Below are positions 7,407-13,969 of a DNA stretch of 30,069 nucleotides, piece after piece. Position numbers and translations under genes: made by a program. The notes beneath the pieces are model-generated. The model was not told where the DNA came from. It saw nothing but the letters and a program-made list of their open reading frames with translations, and made no database searches. Positions within the stretch are counted from its first letter, which is position 1, and every line of letters begins with the position of its first letter. Origin of the DNA: a virus; the IMG/VR virus record IMGVR_UViG_3300008217_000047, positions 1-30,069 of that record. One strand, written 5' to 3'.

Positions 7407-7435
7407 AATATAGGTAAATACCTTATGAGTGGCAA
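7407..7435 (-). promoter_or_regulatory. sigma70-like promoter for HNH gene 2 leader
   Basis: On the minus strand, TTGCCA (7435-7430), a 17-bp spacer and TATATT (7412-7407). The leader's stem A begins seven bases downstream at 7400, which is where transcription should start. It overlaps the beginning of the plus-strand gene at 7425. Confidence 0.6.
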
Positions 7436-7793
7436 CGGGCTAGAAGTCATAAAAAATGTAGACCTCGAAGAGGTGGTAGCAGCTATGACGCCACAGGAGA
7501 TTGATGAGGTCTTAAAGATGCGCAGGGCGATCATAGAGTCTTTTTGTTCTATGGAGACGCACAGGAGCAACGCAGCCCTTATGAGGGCCAGCAGCAATAG
7601 GCATGGCTTCCAGGCTATAGAGGCAGCGAAAAAGAACAGGGAGGACGGGGTAGAGGACCCCGGTATAGAGGCATTGTGTAAGGCCAGGCAGTATGCAGAC
7701 ACGATCCAGGCCAAAAACTGCGAGCTACGGGCAGAGCAGTCGGCCCTTGAAAACCAACTCTACACCACGTCTTTTCTCTCTTTGACAGGATAA
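7425..7793 (+). CDS. hypothetical alpha-helical protein
   Basis: A 122-aa, almost entirely helical protein (IKNVDLEEVVAAMTPQEID..., ARQYADTIQAKNCELRAEQS) without a recognised domain. The last ~40 residues could form a coiled coil. It lies between HNH gene 2 and the tail-fibre gene and is the first plus-strand gene after that insertion. A weak ribosome site precedes the ATG. A chaperone-like or tail-assembly role is possible from position only. Confidence 0.55.
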   Translation: MSGNGLEVIKNVDLEEVVAAMTPQEIDEVLKMRRAIIESFCSMETHRSNAALMRASSNRHGFQAIEAAKKNREDGVEDPGIEALCKARQYADTIQAKNCELRAEQSALENQLYTTSFLSLTG

Positions 7794-7798
7794 TACTT

Positions 7799-9517
7799 AT
7801 GGCAACGATGGCAGCACAAGGCACACAGCCAGCAGCAGGGGCAGAGATGGCAGCAGCCCCTATTACAGATACAGATAACAACGTTATAAATACTTATAAC
7901 GGCAACAATGCTGACGAGAACAACGTAGACTACACCTCTACGGATGGTATTGACGCTTTGGGGCAGGCTACGGTAGCTACTGCCCTGAAGACGATAGAGA
8001 ATACGGGCGCTGGGGCAGGGGGTATTCGGGAGGTCTTGCAGCTGGGCTTAGACCCTGCTTCGGGCGTAGGCACTGCTAATGACGGTGGGCGCCTGGTGAT
8101 GTATGTGGACGATGATGGTAATGGAGAGTCTGATATAGCTTATATTGACTGGGTGCTTACTACTGCTACGGCAGGGTCAGAGGTAGGCAGGCTGGACTTT
8201 TATGTTGCTGCTTCGGGTGCGCCAGCAAGCCAGATGCAGATACTTGACGGGTCTGTGATACCCACTACGGACTCTGACGTCTCCCTAGGCGTCACAGGGA
8301 CGCGCTGGAGCGACTTTTATACCGACGCTGCTACTGTAGGAGGTGCGCTCACCTTAGGGGGCGCTGTGGCCCTTACAAACACCCTGACGGTAGGTGTCAA
8401 CGATACGGGCCACGATGTGCAGTTCTTTGGCGCTACGGCAGGTAACCATCTATTATGGGATGAGAGCACTGATGACCTGGTATTGGTGGGGTCTTCTGAG
8501 TTGTACCTGTTTGACGCAGGAGGTGGTGAGCATATATCTTCCGATGGCACTGACATGACTATCAATGCCGGGAATGACTTAAACCTTACGGCTGTTACTG
8601 ATGTAAATATCCCTGCTAATGTAGGGTTAACATTCGGTGATGATGGAGAAAAGATCGAAGGAAATGGAACTGATTTAACAATTTCCGGTAACAATATTAA
8701 CTTAACTGCTGTGGCAGACATTGTAGTGCCAGCAGACGTAGGCATAACCTTCGGTGCAGGGGAGAAAATAGAAGGAGACTCGACTGACCTTACCGTCACG
8801 TCTGGAGGAGCTATTAATCTCACAGCGACTACCGATGTGGTGATACCTGCTAATGTAGGCATCACCTTTGGTAGTGGCGAAAAGATAGAAGGAGACTCGA
8901 CAGACTTAACGCTTACTTCAGGTGCTGATATAGCCCTTACTGCAACAGGTGACGTAAACATACCGTCAGGCGTAGGTGTTACCTTTGGTGATGATGGAGA
9001 GAAGATAGAGGGTGACGGGACGGACTTGACGATTACCAGTAGCAACATCCTCAATCTTACCGCTGCTGCTGTGCTGGCTTCTACGCAGCCAGCCCTTCTT
9101 GCATATCAAAGCACTTCTCAGTCAAATGTTGGAGGGAATACAGGGACTCCCGTAAAGATAGACTTTGGCACAGAAATTTTCGATCAGGGAGCAGACTTCT
9201 CTGGTGGAATTTTTACCGCTCCCGTGACAGGTAGGTATCAGATAAATTTCAATGTCTTTATATCGGGCATAACCGCAGCCTGTACTCAGGTTCAGATAAG
9301 TGCCGTAGCATCTAACAGGACTTGGTTTTTGCATCGGACAGCAGACCCTACCCTAGACCATACACAGATGATTGTGTCAGGGGCAGCACTTATTGATATG
9401 GATGCGGCTGACACGGTACAAATACAGTATCTAGGTTCCGGTGAAGCGTCAGACGTTCACGACATTATAGGCGGGGCGTCTCCTAACACATCATTTAGCT
9501 GTTTCTTGGCCTGTTAA
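7799..9517 (+). CDS. tail fibre/spike protein with tandem beta repeats and C1q-like tip
   Basis: A 572-aa protein. Residues 1-60 are Ala/Asn/Asp-rich. Residues ~100-240 contain strands and a GVTGTRWSDFYTDAATVGG segment typical of phage tail-fibre shafts. Five tandem repeats of ~38 residues follow (about 244-423), each with a EKIEGDxTDLT...NLTA...DVxIPANVGxTFG pattern, likely stacked as a trimeric beta structure. The C-terminal ~130 residues (PVKIDFGTEIFDQG, GGIFTAPVTGRYQINF, LIDMDAADTVQIQYLG, SFSCFLAC) follow the C1q/TNF-like jelly-roll pattern, a trimeric receptor-binding tip. Likely the host-recognition protein. Repeat 2 has AT-richer codons than its neighbours. Confidence 0.75.
   Translation: MATMAAQGTQPAAGAEMAAAPITDTDNNVINTYNGNNADENNVDYTSTDGIDALGQATVATALKTIENTGAGAGGIREVLQLGLDPASGVGTANDGGRLVMYVDDDGNGESDIAYIDWVLTTATAGSEVGRLDFYVAASGAPASQMQILDGSVIPTTDSDVSLGVTGTRWSDFYTDAATVGGALTLGGAVALTNTLTVGVNDTGHDVQFFGATAGNHLLWDESTDDLVLVGSSELYLFDAGGGEHISSDGTDMTINAGNDLNLTAVTDVNIPANVGLTFGDDGEKIEGNGTDLTISGNNINLTAVADIVVPADVGITFGAGEKIEGDSTDLTVTSGGAINLTATTDVVIPANVGITFGSGEKIEGDSTDLTLTSGADIALTATGDVNIPSGVGVTFGDDGEKIEGDGTDLTITSSNILNLTAAAVLASTQPALLAYQSTSQSNVGGNTGTPVKIDFGTEIFDQGADFSGGIFTAPVTGRYQINFNVFISGITAACTQVQISAVASNRTWFLHRTADPTLDHTQMIVSGAALIDMDAADTVQIQYLGSGEASDVHDIIGGASPNTSFSCFLAC
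8528..9066 (+). repeat. five in-frame tandem ~38-residue repeats inside the tail fibre gene
   Basis: Units of about 114-120 bp encode EHISSDGTDMT, EKIEGNGTDLT, EKIEGDSTDLT, EKIEGDSTDLT and EKIEGDGTDLT starts, most closing with a VGxTFG strand. The fifth unit is incomplete and runs into the C-terminal domain. DNA identity between units is moderate, so they are old copies, except that units 3 and 4 share GAAGGAGACTCGAC exactly. Confidence 0.8.
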
Positions 9518-9526
9518 GGAGAAGTT

Positions 9527-9799
9527 ATGGCAGAAGAAGAAGTGGTAGTATCGCATGTAACGCAGGCAGGCAACCCCACAGCATATGCCAAGAAGGTGCT
9601 GGCGCACATGGTCGTAGACCCCGACGCGTGGTGGGCGCATGCCAAGTCCGTAGAGAAGATCGACGAGGTAAAGGCCCTCAACGACAAGGTAGAGCGATGG
9701 AAGGCCACCTACGATGCTGCTGTGGTGGCAGAGGGCAAAGACTACAAAGACAGGGTAGCGCAAGACAAGGCAGCAGACGAGGAGCTTAAGAAGCTATGA
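9527..9799 (+). CDS. small hypothetical charged protein
   Basis: A 90-aa protein following the tail fibre gene by nine bases with an AAGGAG ribosome site. It has a QAGNPTAYAKKVLAHMVVDPDAWWAHAK segment (given here in two parts: residues ~13-20 and ~21-40) and a charged helical C-terminus ending ADEELKKL. No domain is recognised. It overlaps the next gene by four bases. Possibly a small tail or host-takeover protein; the sequence does not decide. Confidence 0.6.
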   Translation: MAEEEVVVSHVTQAGNPTAYAKKVLAHMVVDPDAWWAHAKSVEKIDEVKALNDKVERWKATYDAAVVAEGKDYKDRVAQDKAADEELKKL

Positions 9800-10014
9800 T
9801 GATGACACCTGTAGAGCTGGACGCCAAGATCAAAGACCTTACCAAGAAGCTCGAAGAGAGAGGTAACGAGCTCTTGAGGGCCGATCCTGATGCACAGAAC
9901 TTGTTCGGGCAGAGGACGGCATACACGTCTATGAAAGAGAGCCTTAATGGGCACGCTCCTGAAGCTGGGAAAAAGACTTCTGAAGTGGAGAAAGTACCGG
10001 CGAGCAGCAACTAG
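9796..10014 (+). CDS. small hypothetical coiled-coil protein
   Basis: A 72-aa protein opening with three consecutive ATG codons (9796, 9799, 9802), any of which may start it. Residues ~8-30 (LDAKIKDLTKKLEERGNELL) form a clear amphipathic helix. The C-terminal 25 residues are polar and disordered. It overlaps the gene before by four bases and the small gene at 9947 in another frame. Function unknown; it lies at the head of the lysis cassette. Confidence 0.5.
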   Translation: MMMTPVELDAKIKDLTKKLEERGNELLRADPDAQNLFGQRTAYTSMKESLNGHAPEAGKKTSEVEKVPASSN

Positions 10015-10105
10015 CATATTTACGCTCGCCAAAGAGGCGCAGAAAGCTATGGAAGATGGCAGGCTCGACGAGAAGAGGCTATGCGGTTGGCGCAGGGCCT
10101 GGTAA
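9947..10105 (+). CDS. small basic helical protein, possibly frameshifted
   Basis: A 52-aa frame starting inside the previous gene: MGTLLKLGKRLLKWRKYRRA then AATSIFTLAKEAQKAMEDGR. The first half is very basic and amphipathic. The last ten residues (LCGWRRAW) look out of register. In the -1 frame the sequence continues as EEAMRLAQGLVTAAYDVEEL to a stop at 10136-10138, which joins naturally to ...EDGRLDE as one helical protein of about 65 residues. A single-base error, a natural frameshift mutation or programmed slippage could explain this. There is no classical slippery heptamer. Confidence 0.4.
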   Translation: MGTLLKLGKRLLKWRKYRRAATSIFTLAKEAQKAMEDGRLDEKRLCGWRRAW

Positions 10106-10178
10106 CGGCAGCATACGACGTAGAAGAGCTTTTGTAGTACACACCCCTTAAGCCCGGAAGAAAGCAAGGTGACTATGT

Positions 10179-10559
10179 ATGCATATACCCCCAGAGAGGA
10201 TGAATAGAGACGCACTCGTCAGGCTGGTGCAAGAGCTGCAGGACGACAAGAGGCGCATGGAGTTCGACCTCGACGACAACTTACGCAGGATAGGCCACAC
10301 ACGGTCACTCTTGCGGTCAGCGAACAAAGTTGTAGAGACGAAGCGCAAAAAGAAAGGGCAGCTCGATGCAATGTCGAAGAAACATATCGCCAACGAGGCG
10401 TTGCATACTATCGTACAAAATTTACTGTCACAGCCTATCGCTATTATGGGGTCTATGGCTGCTGATGAGTTCACAATGTGGATACCTATAAATGGCGTTG
10501 TCACCGCTATCTTCGGCCCTCTTACGATGATGGTGCAGAAGCTGAAGGAGGAACACTGA
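10179..10559 (+). CDS. hypothetical protein, charged N-half and hydrophobic C-half
   Basis: A 126-aa protein. Residues 10-65 are strongly charged and helical (ALVRLVQELQDDKRRMEFDL). Residues ~85-118 are more hydrophobic (MWIPINGVVTAIFGPLTMMV) and might insert in or associate with membrane. The ATG at 10179 has an AAGGTGA ribosome site; a second in-frame ATG at 10200 follows AGAGG and could also be used. The stop overlaps the start of a membrane protein gene by one base (TGATG). In the lysis cassette, a holin-partner role is possible but unproven. Confidence 0.55.
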   Translation: MHIPPERMNRDALVRLVQELQDDKRRMEFDLDDNLRRIGHTRSLLRSANKVVETKRKKKGQLDAMSKKHIANEALHTIVQNLLSQPIAIMGSMAADEFTMWIPINGVVTAIFGPLTMMVQKLKEEH

Positions 10560-10717
10560 TGACCAAGGTGGGCAAAGAAAACCTGTACATAGGAGTGATA
10601 CTCGTACTGCTCGCCTCTATCCTCGCTTTTGGTGCTAGTTATGGCCCTTCTATCGATAGGAGGCTTGACAGCATAGAGCAGGATGTGGCGGTCATCAAAG
10701 ACAGGCTGTCTATATAA
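10559..10717 (+). CDS. small one-TM membrane protein (holin- or anti-holin-like)
   Basis: A 52-aa protein. The start at 10559 (TGATG overlap with the previous stop) has GGAGG eight bases upstream and is preferred over an in-frame ATG at 10478 inside the previous gene. It has one clear transmembrane helix (~residues 10-28, IGVILVLLASILAFGA) and then a short coiled helix (IDRRLDSIEQDVAVIKDRLS). This resembles the XhlA-like/small phage membrane proteins near endolysins. It directly precedes the endolysin gene. Probable role: membrane permeabilisation or its control. Confidence 0.6.
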   Translation: MTKVGKENLYIGVILVLLASILAFGASYGPSIDRRLDSIEQDVAVIKDRLSI

Positions 10718-10743
10718 CGTAAAGTGACTGTGGGGTTACAGTA

Positions 10744-11160
10744 ATGGGCGACTTGAGTGCTAACTTCTCGAAGAAAGAATTCGCGTGCCAGTGTGGGTGT
10801 GGGCAAGGTACTATCAGCCCCAAGCTTGTAGAGTTGCTACAGGAGATGCGCGATGCCCACGGCAGAGGAATAACGGTGACGTCGGGGATACGGTGTGCCG
10901 ACCATAACGGGTCTATAGGGGGCGTGGCTAACAGTGCCCACGTCCCTGCTGACATAGACGGCGACGGTGAAGGCGAGGTAGGCCATGCCGTAGACATAGC
11001 CACGCGGACGAGTGGTGACAGACATGCCCTCTTGCCACTATGCTACGCCGTAGGCTTCCAGAGGATAGGGATAGGCAAAGACTTTATACACCTCGATACG
11101 GATATGAGGAAGCCCCTCGACTGCTCGTTTGACTATTATGCTCTTGACCATATGGCATGA
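10744..11160 (+). CDS. M15 family peptidase endolysin
   Basis: A 138-aa zinc peptidase of the M15A type (D,D/L,D-carboxypeptidase fold), cutting peptidoglycan cross-links at lysis. Visible: TSGIRCADHN (46-55), SAH (64-66), GHAVDIA (80-86) giving His81 and Asp84, and FIHLD (114-118) giving His116 as zinc ligand. Between SAH and GHAVD lies an insertion DIDGDGEGE (70-78) that looks like a calcium-type loop. The N-terminus carries CQCGCG (15-20), possibly a second metal knuckle. There is no signal peptide, so export needs a holin. It is followed by an overlapping small membrane protein gene (ATGA). Confidence 0.85.
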   Translation: MGDLSANFSKKEFACQCGCGQGTISPKLVELLQEMRDAHGRGITVTSGIRCADHNGSIGGVANSAHVPADIDGDGEGEVGHAVDIATRTSGDRHALLPLCYAVGFQRIGIGKDFIHLDTDMRKPLDCSFDYYALDHMA

Positions 11161-11348
11161 GGGTAAAGTGGACATCGCTCCTGTCGGGAGGGTGGGCCGC
11201 CATACAGATAGGACAGTGGCTGTGGGACACCGAGTGGGAGGTAGCTACAGTAGCACGCTTTATCAATGAGGTAGGGCCGTGGCTGTTGGTACCGGCAATG
11301 CTTGTGGCAGGACACTTATTAATTATCGCAGTGCTTAAAAACTTATAG
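11157..11348 (+). CDS. small two-TM membrane protein, putative holin
   Basis: A 63-aa protein overlapping the endolysin stop (ATGA). It has a first hydrophobic/aromatic segment (~9-24, GGWAAIQIGQWLW) and a second, clear transmembrane helix (~40-60, WLLVPAMLVAGHLLIIAVL). Size, two helices and direct coupling to the endolysin make a holin the best guess. The 52-aa protein at 10559 competes for that role. The last 14 bases overlap the convergent HNH gene 3. Confidence 0.6.
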   Translation: MRVKWTSLLSGGWAAIQIGQWLWDTEWEVATVARFINEVGPWLLVPAMLVAGHLLIIAVLKNL

Positions 11349-11793
11349 ATTTATCGTGATCTTTTTCAGCCTTTTTCCGAGCTTCTATGGCCTCTTCTTT
11401 TGTAGAGAATGAGCCTAACCATTTGGTTCTTATGACTGCATACCAAGGTTTTTTCCTATTACGCCACTTAACGCCTTCTACTCCACTTGTATTGTTTTTT
11501 CTTAAATGGACTCTTCTTATGCGAGCGTGGGTTGATGGGGTAATTAAACAAAGATTTTCTTTTCTATTGTCTAGGCCATTCCCGTTTTTGTGGTGAACAA
11601 CCATCCCTTCTGGGAGTTTCATAATGAGTCTATGCATTGACACTGTTCGTCCATTGAGTTTCTGTCCTCTTCTGGCATATCCGGTTGGACCTGATCTGTT
11701 CTGGACAAAGAACCAAGAGTGGCTAGAAAGCTGTAAATAGTCGTCGTCATCTACTATAGCTATTTTGTTTTGTGTTAGTTTTATACTTTTCAT
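11335..11793 (-). CDS. HNH homing endonuclease 3 with AP2-type DNA-binding domain
   Basis: A 152-aa protein on the minus strand. The ATG at 11793 follows an AAAGGAAG ribosome site; an upstream in-frame ATG lies before its promoter. The N-terminal part is KIAIVDDDDYLQLSSHSWFF, then YARRG...SMHRLIM and the HNH core MVVHHKNGNGLDNRKENLCL (~75-94). The C-terminal AP2-like domain is NNTSGVEGVKWRNRKKPWYA (~112-131) and WLGSFSTKEEAIEARKKA. This HNH-AP2 layout is common in phage homing genes and differs from HNH 1 and 2. It sits between the lysis cassette and ejection genes, convergent with the former. Confidence 0.92.
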   Translation of the reverse strand: MKSIKLTQNKIAIVDDDDYLQLSSHSWFFVQNRSGPTGYARRGQKLNGRTVSMHRLIMKLPEGMVVHHKNGNGLDNRKENLCLITPSTHARIRRVHLRKNNTSGVEGVKWRNRKKPWYAVIRTKWLGSFSTKEEAIEARKKAEKDHDKSISF

Positions 11794-11824
11794 CCAACTT
11801 CCTTTCGTTAATGAGTGTTTTTGT

Positions 11825-11853
11825 AATATACACGCATTAAGGCCAAAGGTCAA
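11825..11853 (-). promoter_or_regulatory. sigma70 promoter for HNH gene 3
   Basis: On the minus strand, TTGACC (11853-11848), a 17-bp spacer and TATATT (11830-11825). A near-perfect inverted repeat, TTAATGAGTGT (11808-11818) against ACACGCATTAA (11830-11840), brackets the -10 region with one mismatch. It could be an operator or a 5' hairpin. The pseudoknot leader seen for HNH 1 and 2 is absent here. Confidence 0.65.
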
Positions 11854-11868
11854 CAAAGGCAGGAAAAG

Positions 11869-13953
11869 ATGGCTTTAACCTCAGACCCTTCGTTACGGTC
11901 TAATGTAAGAGAACGGACCAAGAACCCTTTTGACCCTGAAGAGCGCGACAGGGTGCTTGGTGGCTCCCAGGCTATACAGGGGCAGATAAGCAACCTTGCC
12001 GGGGGCTTGAACTTCGACATTGACGCCCAGAGGCAGTCACGCACCAACCTCATAGAGCGCTCAGCAGAAGAAGAGCGTAACAGGCTGGGGAGGCTGTTTG
12101 CTTTAAGTCCTTCTGGTATCCAGCAGGGCAGGGCAGTAAGAGGCTTCGGGACGGTAGGGGCAGCGAGGCTTAACGCCCTGGACCAACTCGAGTCAGGCTT
12201 ACAGACAGAGGCCCTTACACAGAACAGGGCGAATATAGGAGCCTTGCAGGGTATCCTGGGGCAGCAGCAGCAGGGCAACCTTGCAGCAGGGTCTTTGGGC
12301 CTTCAGGCGCTGGGGCAAGCACAGCAGTTTACCGGGCAGGAGGGCGCACAGGCTTTGGCAGAGAGACAGACGGACATACAGCAGCAGGCACAAGACAGAA
12401 GCTTTGGGCTGCAAGAGCGTGGCTTGGGGCTTCAGGAAGAGATACTGCGTGGGCAGTTGGGCCTTGCTGAGCGCGGGCAGACGTTGGCAGAGACAACGCA
12501 GCGTGAAGACATAGGCTTTAGGCGTGAGGCCACACAGCAGCAGCTGGACATACAGCGCCAGCAGATAGCAGTGCAGGCAGACCAGTTTGCGCAGGGCTTT
12601 GGTCTTTCTACAGACCAGTTCTTGGAAGCCAAGAGGCAGTTTGATGCAGGGCAAACTTTGGGTAATGCTCAACTGGAGGAAGGTATCAGGCAGTTTAACG
12701 AGTCTCTGGGCTTGCAGGAGAGGGCGCAAAGCTTTGCGGAAGAAGTGCAGACGGGGCAACTAGACCTCTCGGAGAGGTCTCTTAATGAGAGCATTGCAGC
12801 CAGGATAGAGGGGCAGAGCATACAGGAGCGAGGGCTGGACCTTCAGTCATCTATAGAGTCTGGAAGGATGGACCTTGCTCACGACCAGCTAACAGAAAAC
12901 CGCCGGCAGTTTAATAAAGAAAAAGAGATACAGATACAACAGATAGCAGCGCAGCTAGGAATACAGAGAGACCAGTTTGAGGAAGTCAAGAGGCAGTTTG
13001 ATGCTGGAGAGATAAACCTTGATGAGCAGACAGCGGAGCAGATACGTCAGTTTGATTCCTTACAGTCGGCAAGAGAGACAGAGTTTAATACTACCATTGG
13101 TGAGCAGCAGAGACAGTTTGATACCAATATGACTAACCGCAGGCAGGAGTTTTCTGCGCAGTTCGGACTGCAAGAGGCTCAGATATTTGGTGGCGGTCCA
13201 GCGGTGACGTACACTCAGGAGGCTATGCAGGACGCTTTCGGGGCCAAGCAGGGTGACCCTAACTACAGAGAAGACCTGGATCTTAATGGTGATGGTGAGT
13301 TTGACTTCTCAGACTTCATAGAACTGTCTGCCAACGGGACTGACCTGGGTAATGGGATGATGCAGTTTATTCCTGACGATGGACGTAGGACGTTGGCGCA
13401 GCAGCAGCTAGACACGCAGCAGGGGCAGTTTGCTCAACAGTTCGGACTGCAAGAAGAACAGGTAGGGGAAGCTATTAGACAGTTTGATACCCAGGTAGCA
13501 CAGCAGGCAGCTCAGTTCCTAAGTAACTTCTCAGGGGTGGCCGTTAATGAGTTTGGTGGACCCAGAAGAATATGGGACCCCGATACTAAAGAGTGGAAGC
13601 AGCCTACGTCTTTACAACGGGAGTCTTTTGAAGAGGCCAAGACACAGTTTGATGAGCAGATGAACCAGAGCGCACAGCAGTTCGCAGAGAAAATGGGCTT
13701 ACAGTGGGACCAGATGAACAACGCAGAAAAGATGAGCATAGCAGGTATGGTCATCCAGGGCGCTAATGTAGCAGGTAACTTGGGGCTATTTGGCGGTAGA
13801 GATGGCAATGCAACAGGTGGAGGAGGTCTTGCAGGCAGTATAGGCTCGGGGGCGAGCATAGGCGCTGCCCTAGGGTCTATTGTCCCTGGCATAGGCACAG
13901 CAGTAGGAGGTATTATAGGCGGTGTAGGTGGTTTCTTTAAAGGGCTGTTTTAA
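11869..13953 (+). CDS. putative ejection/internal virion protein 1, Gln-rich coiled coil
   Basis: A 694-aa protein dominated by long Gln/Arg/Glu-rich helices (~50-620), with repeating units such as LGLQERGLGLQEE, AEQIRQFDS and QFDxx repeats that must form an extended coiled coil. Residues ~465-478 contain DLNGDGEFDFSDF, an EF-hand/dockerin-like calcium loop. The last ~70 residues are Gly/Ala/Ile-rich with a glycine-zipper (GSIVPGIGTAVGGIIGGVGG) that can insert in membrane. Long coiled coil plus hydrophobic tail, next to two further Gly-rich proteins, suggests proteins ejected to build a channel for DNA entry. A tape-measure role is an alternative. It is first in a block of three. Confidence 0.6.
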   Translation: MALTSDPSLRSNVRERTKNPFDPEERDRVLGGSQAIQGQISNLAGGLNFDIDAQRQSRTNLIERSAEEERNRLGRLFALSPSGIQQGRAVRGFGTVGAARLNALDQLESGLQTEALTQNRANIGALQGILGQQQQGNLAAGSLGLQALGQAQQFTGQEGAQALAERQTDIQQQAQDRSFGLQERGLGLQEEILRGQLGLAERGQTLAETTQREDIGFRREATQQQLDIQRQQIAVQADQFAQGFGLSTDQFLEAKRQFDAGQTLGNAQLEEGIRQFNESLGLQERAQSFAEEVQTGQLDLSERSLNESIAARIEGQSIQERGLDLQSSIESGRMDLAHDQLTENRRQFNKEKEIQIQQIAAQLGIQRDQFEEVKRQFDAGEINLDEQTAEQIRQFDSLQSARETEFNTTIGEQQRQFDTNMTNRRQEFSAQFGLQEAQIFGGGPAVTYTQEAMQDAFGAKQGDPNYREDLDLNGDGEFDFSDFIELSANGTDLGNGMMQFIPDDGRRTLAQQQLDTQQGQFAQQFGLQEEQVGEAIRQFDTQVAQQAAQFLSNFSGVAVNEFGGPRRIWDPDTKEWKQPTSLQRESFEEAKTQFDEQMNQSAQQFAEKMGLQWDQMNNAEKMSIAGMVIQGANVAGNLGLFGGRDGNATGGGGLAGSIGSGASIGAALGSIVPGIGTAVGGIIGGVGGFFKGLF

Positions 13954-13969
13954 AGCGAGGACATAGGAT

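Noticed and set aside
8317-9054. A 245-codon minus-strand frame with repeats
   Set aside because: Antisense shadow of the repeat-rich tail fibre gene; its repeats are the complement of the fibre repeats.
8528-9066. Possible CRISPR array
   Set aside because: Units are in frame, encode protein repeats and vary throughout; there are no short identical repeats with unique spacers.
10710-11003. Minus-strand frame across the endolysin
   Set aside because: Shadow of the M15 peptidase gene, which carries all zinc-ligand motifs on the plus strand.
12199-12759. Leu-rich minus-strand frame
   Set aside because: Complement of the Gln/Arg-rich coiled-coil gene; composition explained by CAG/CTG complementarity.
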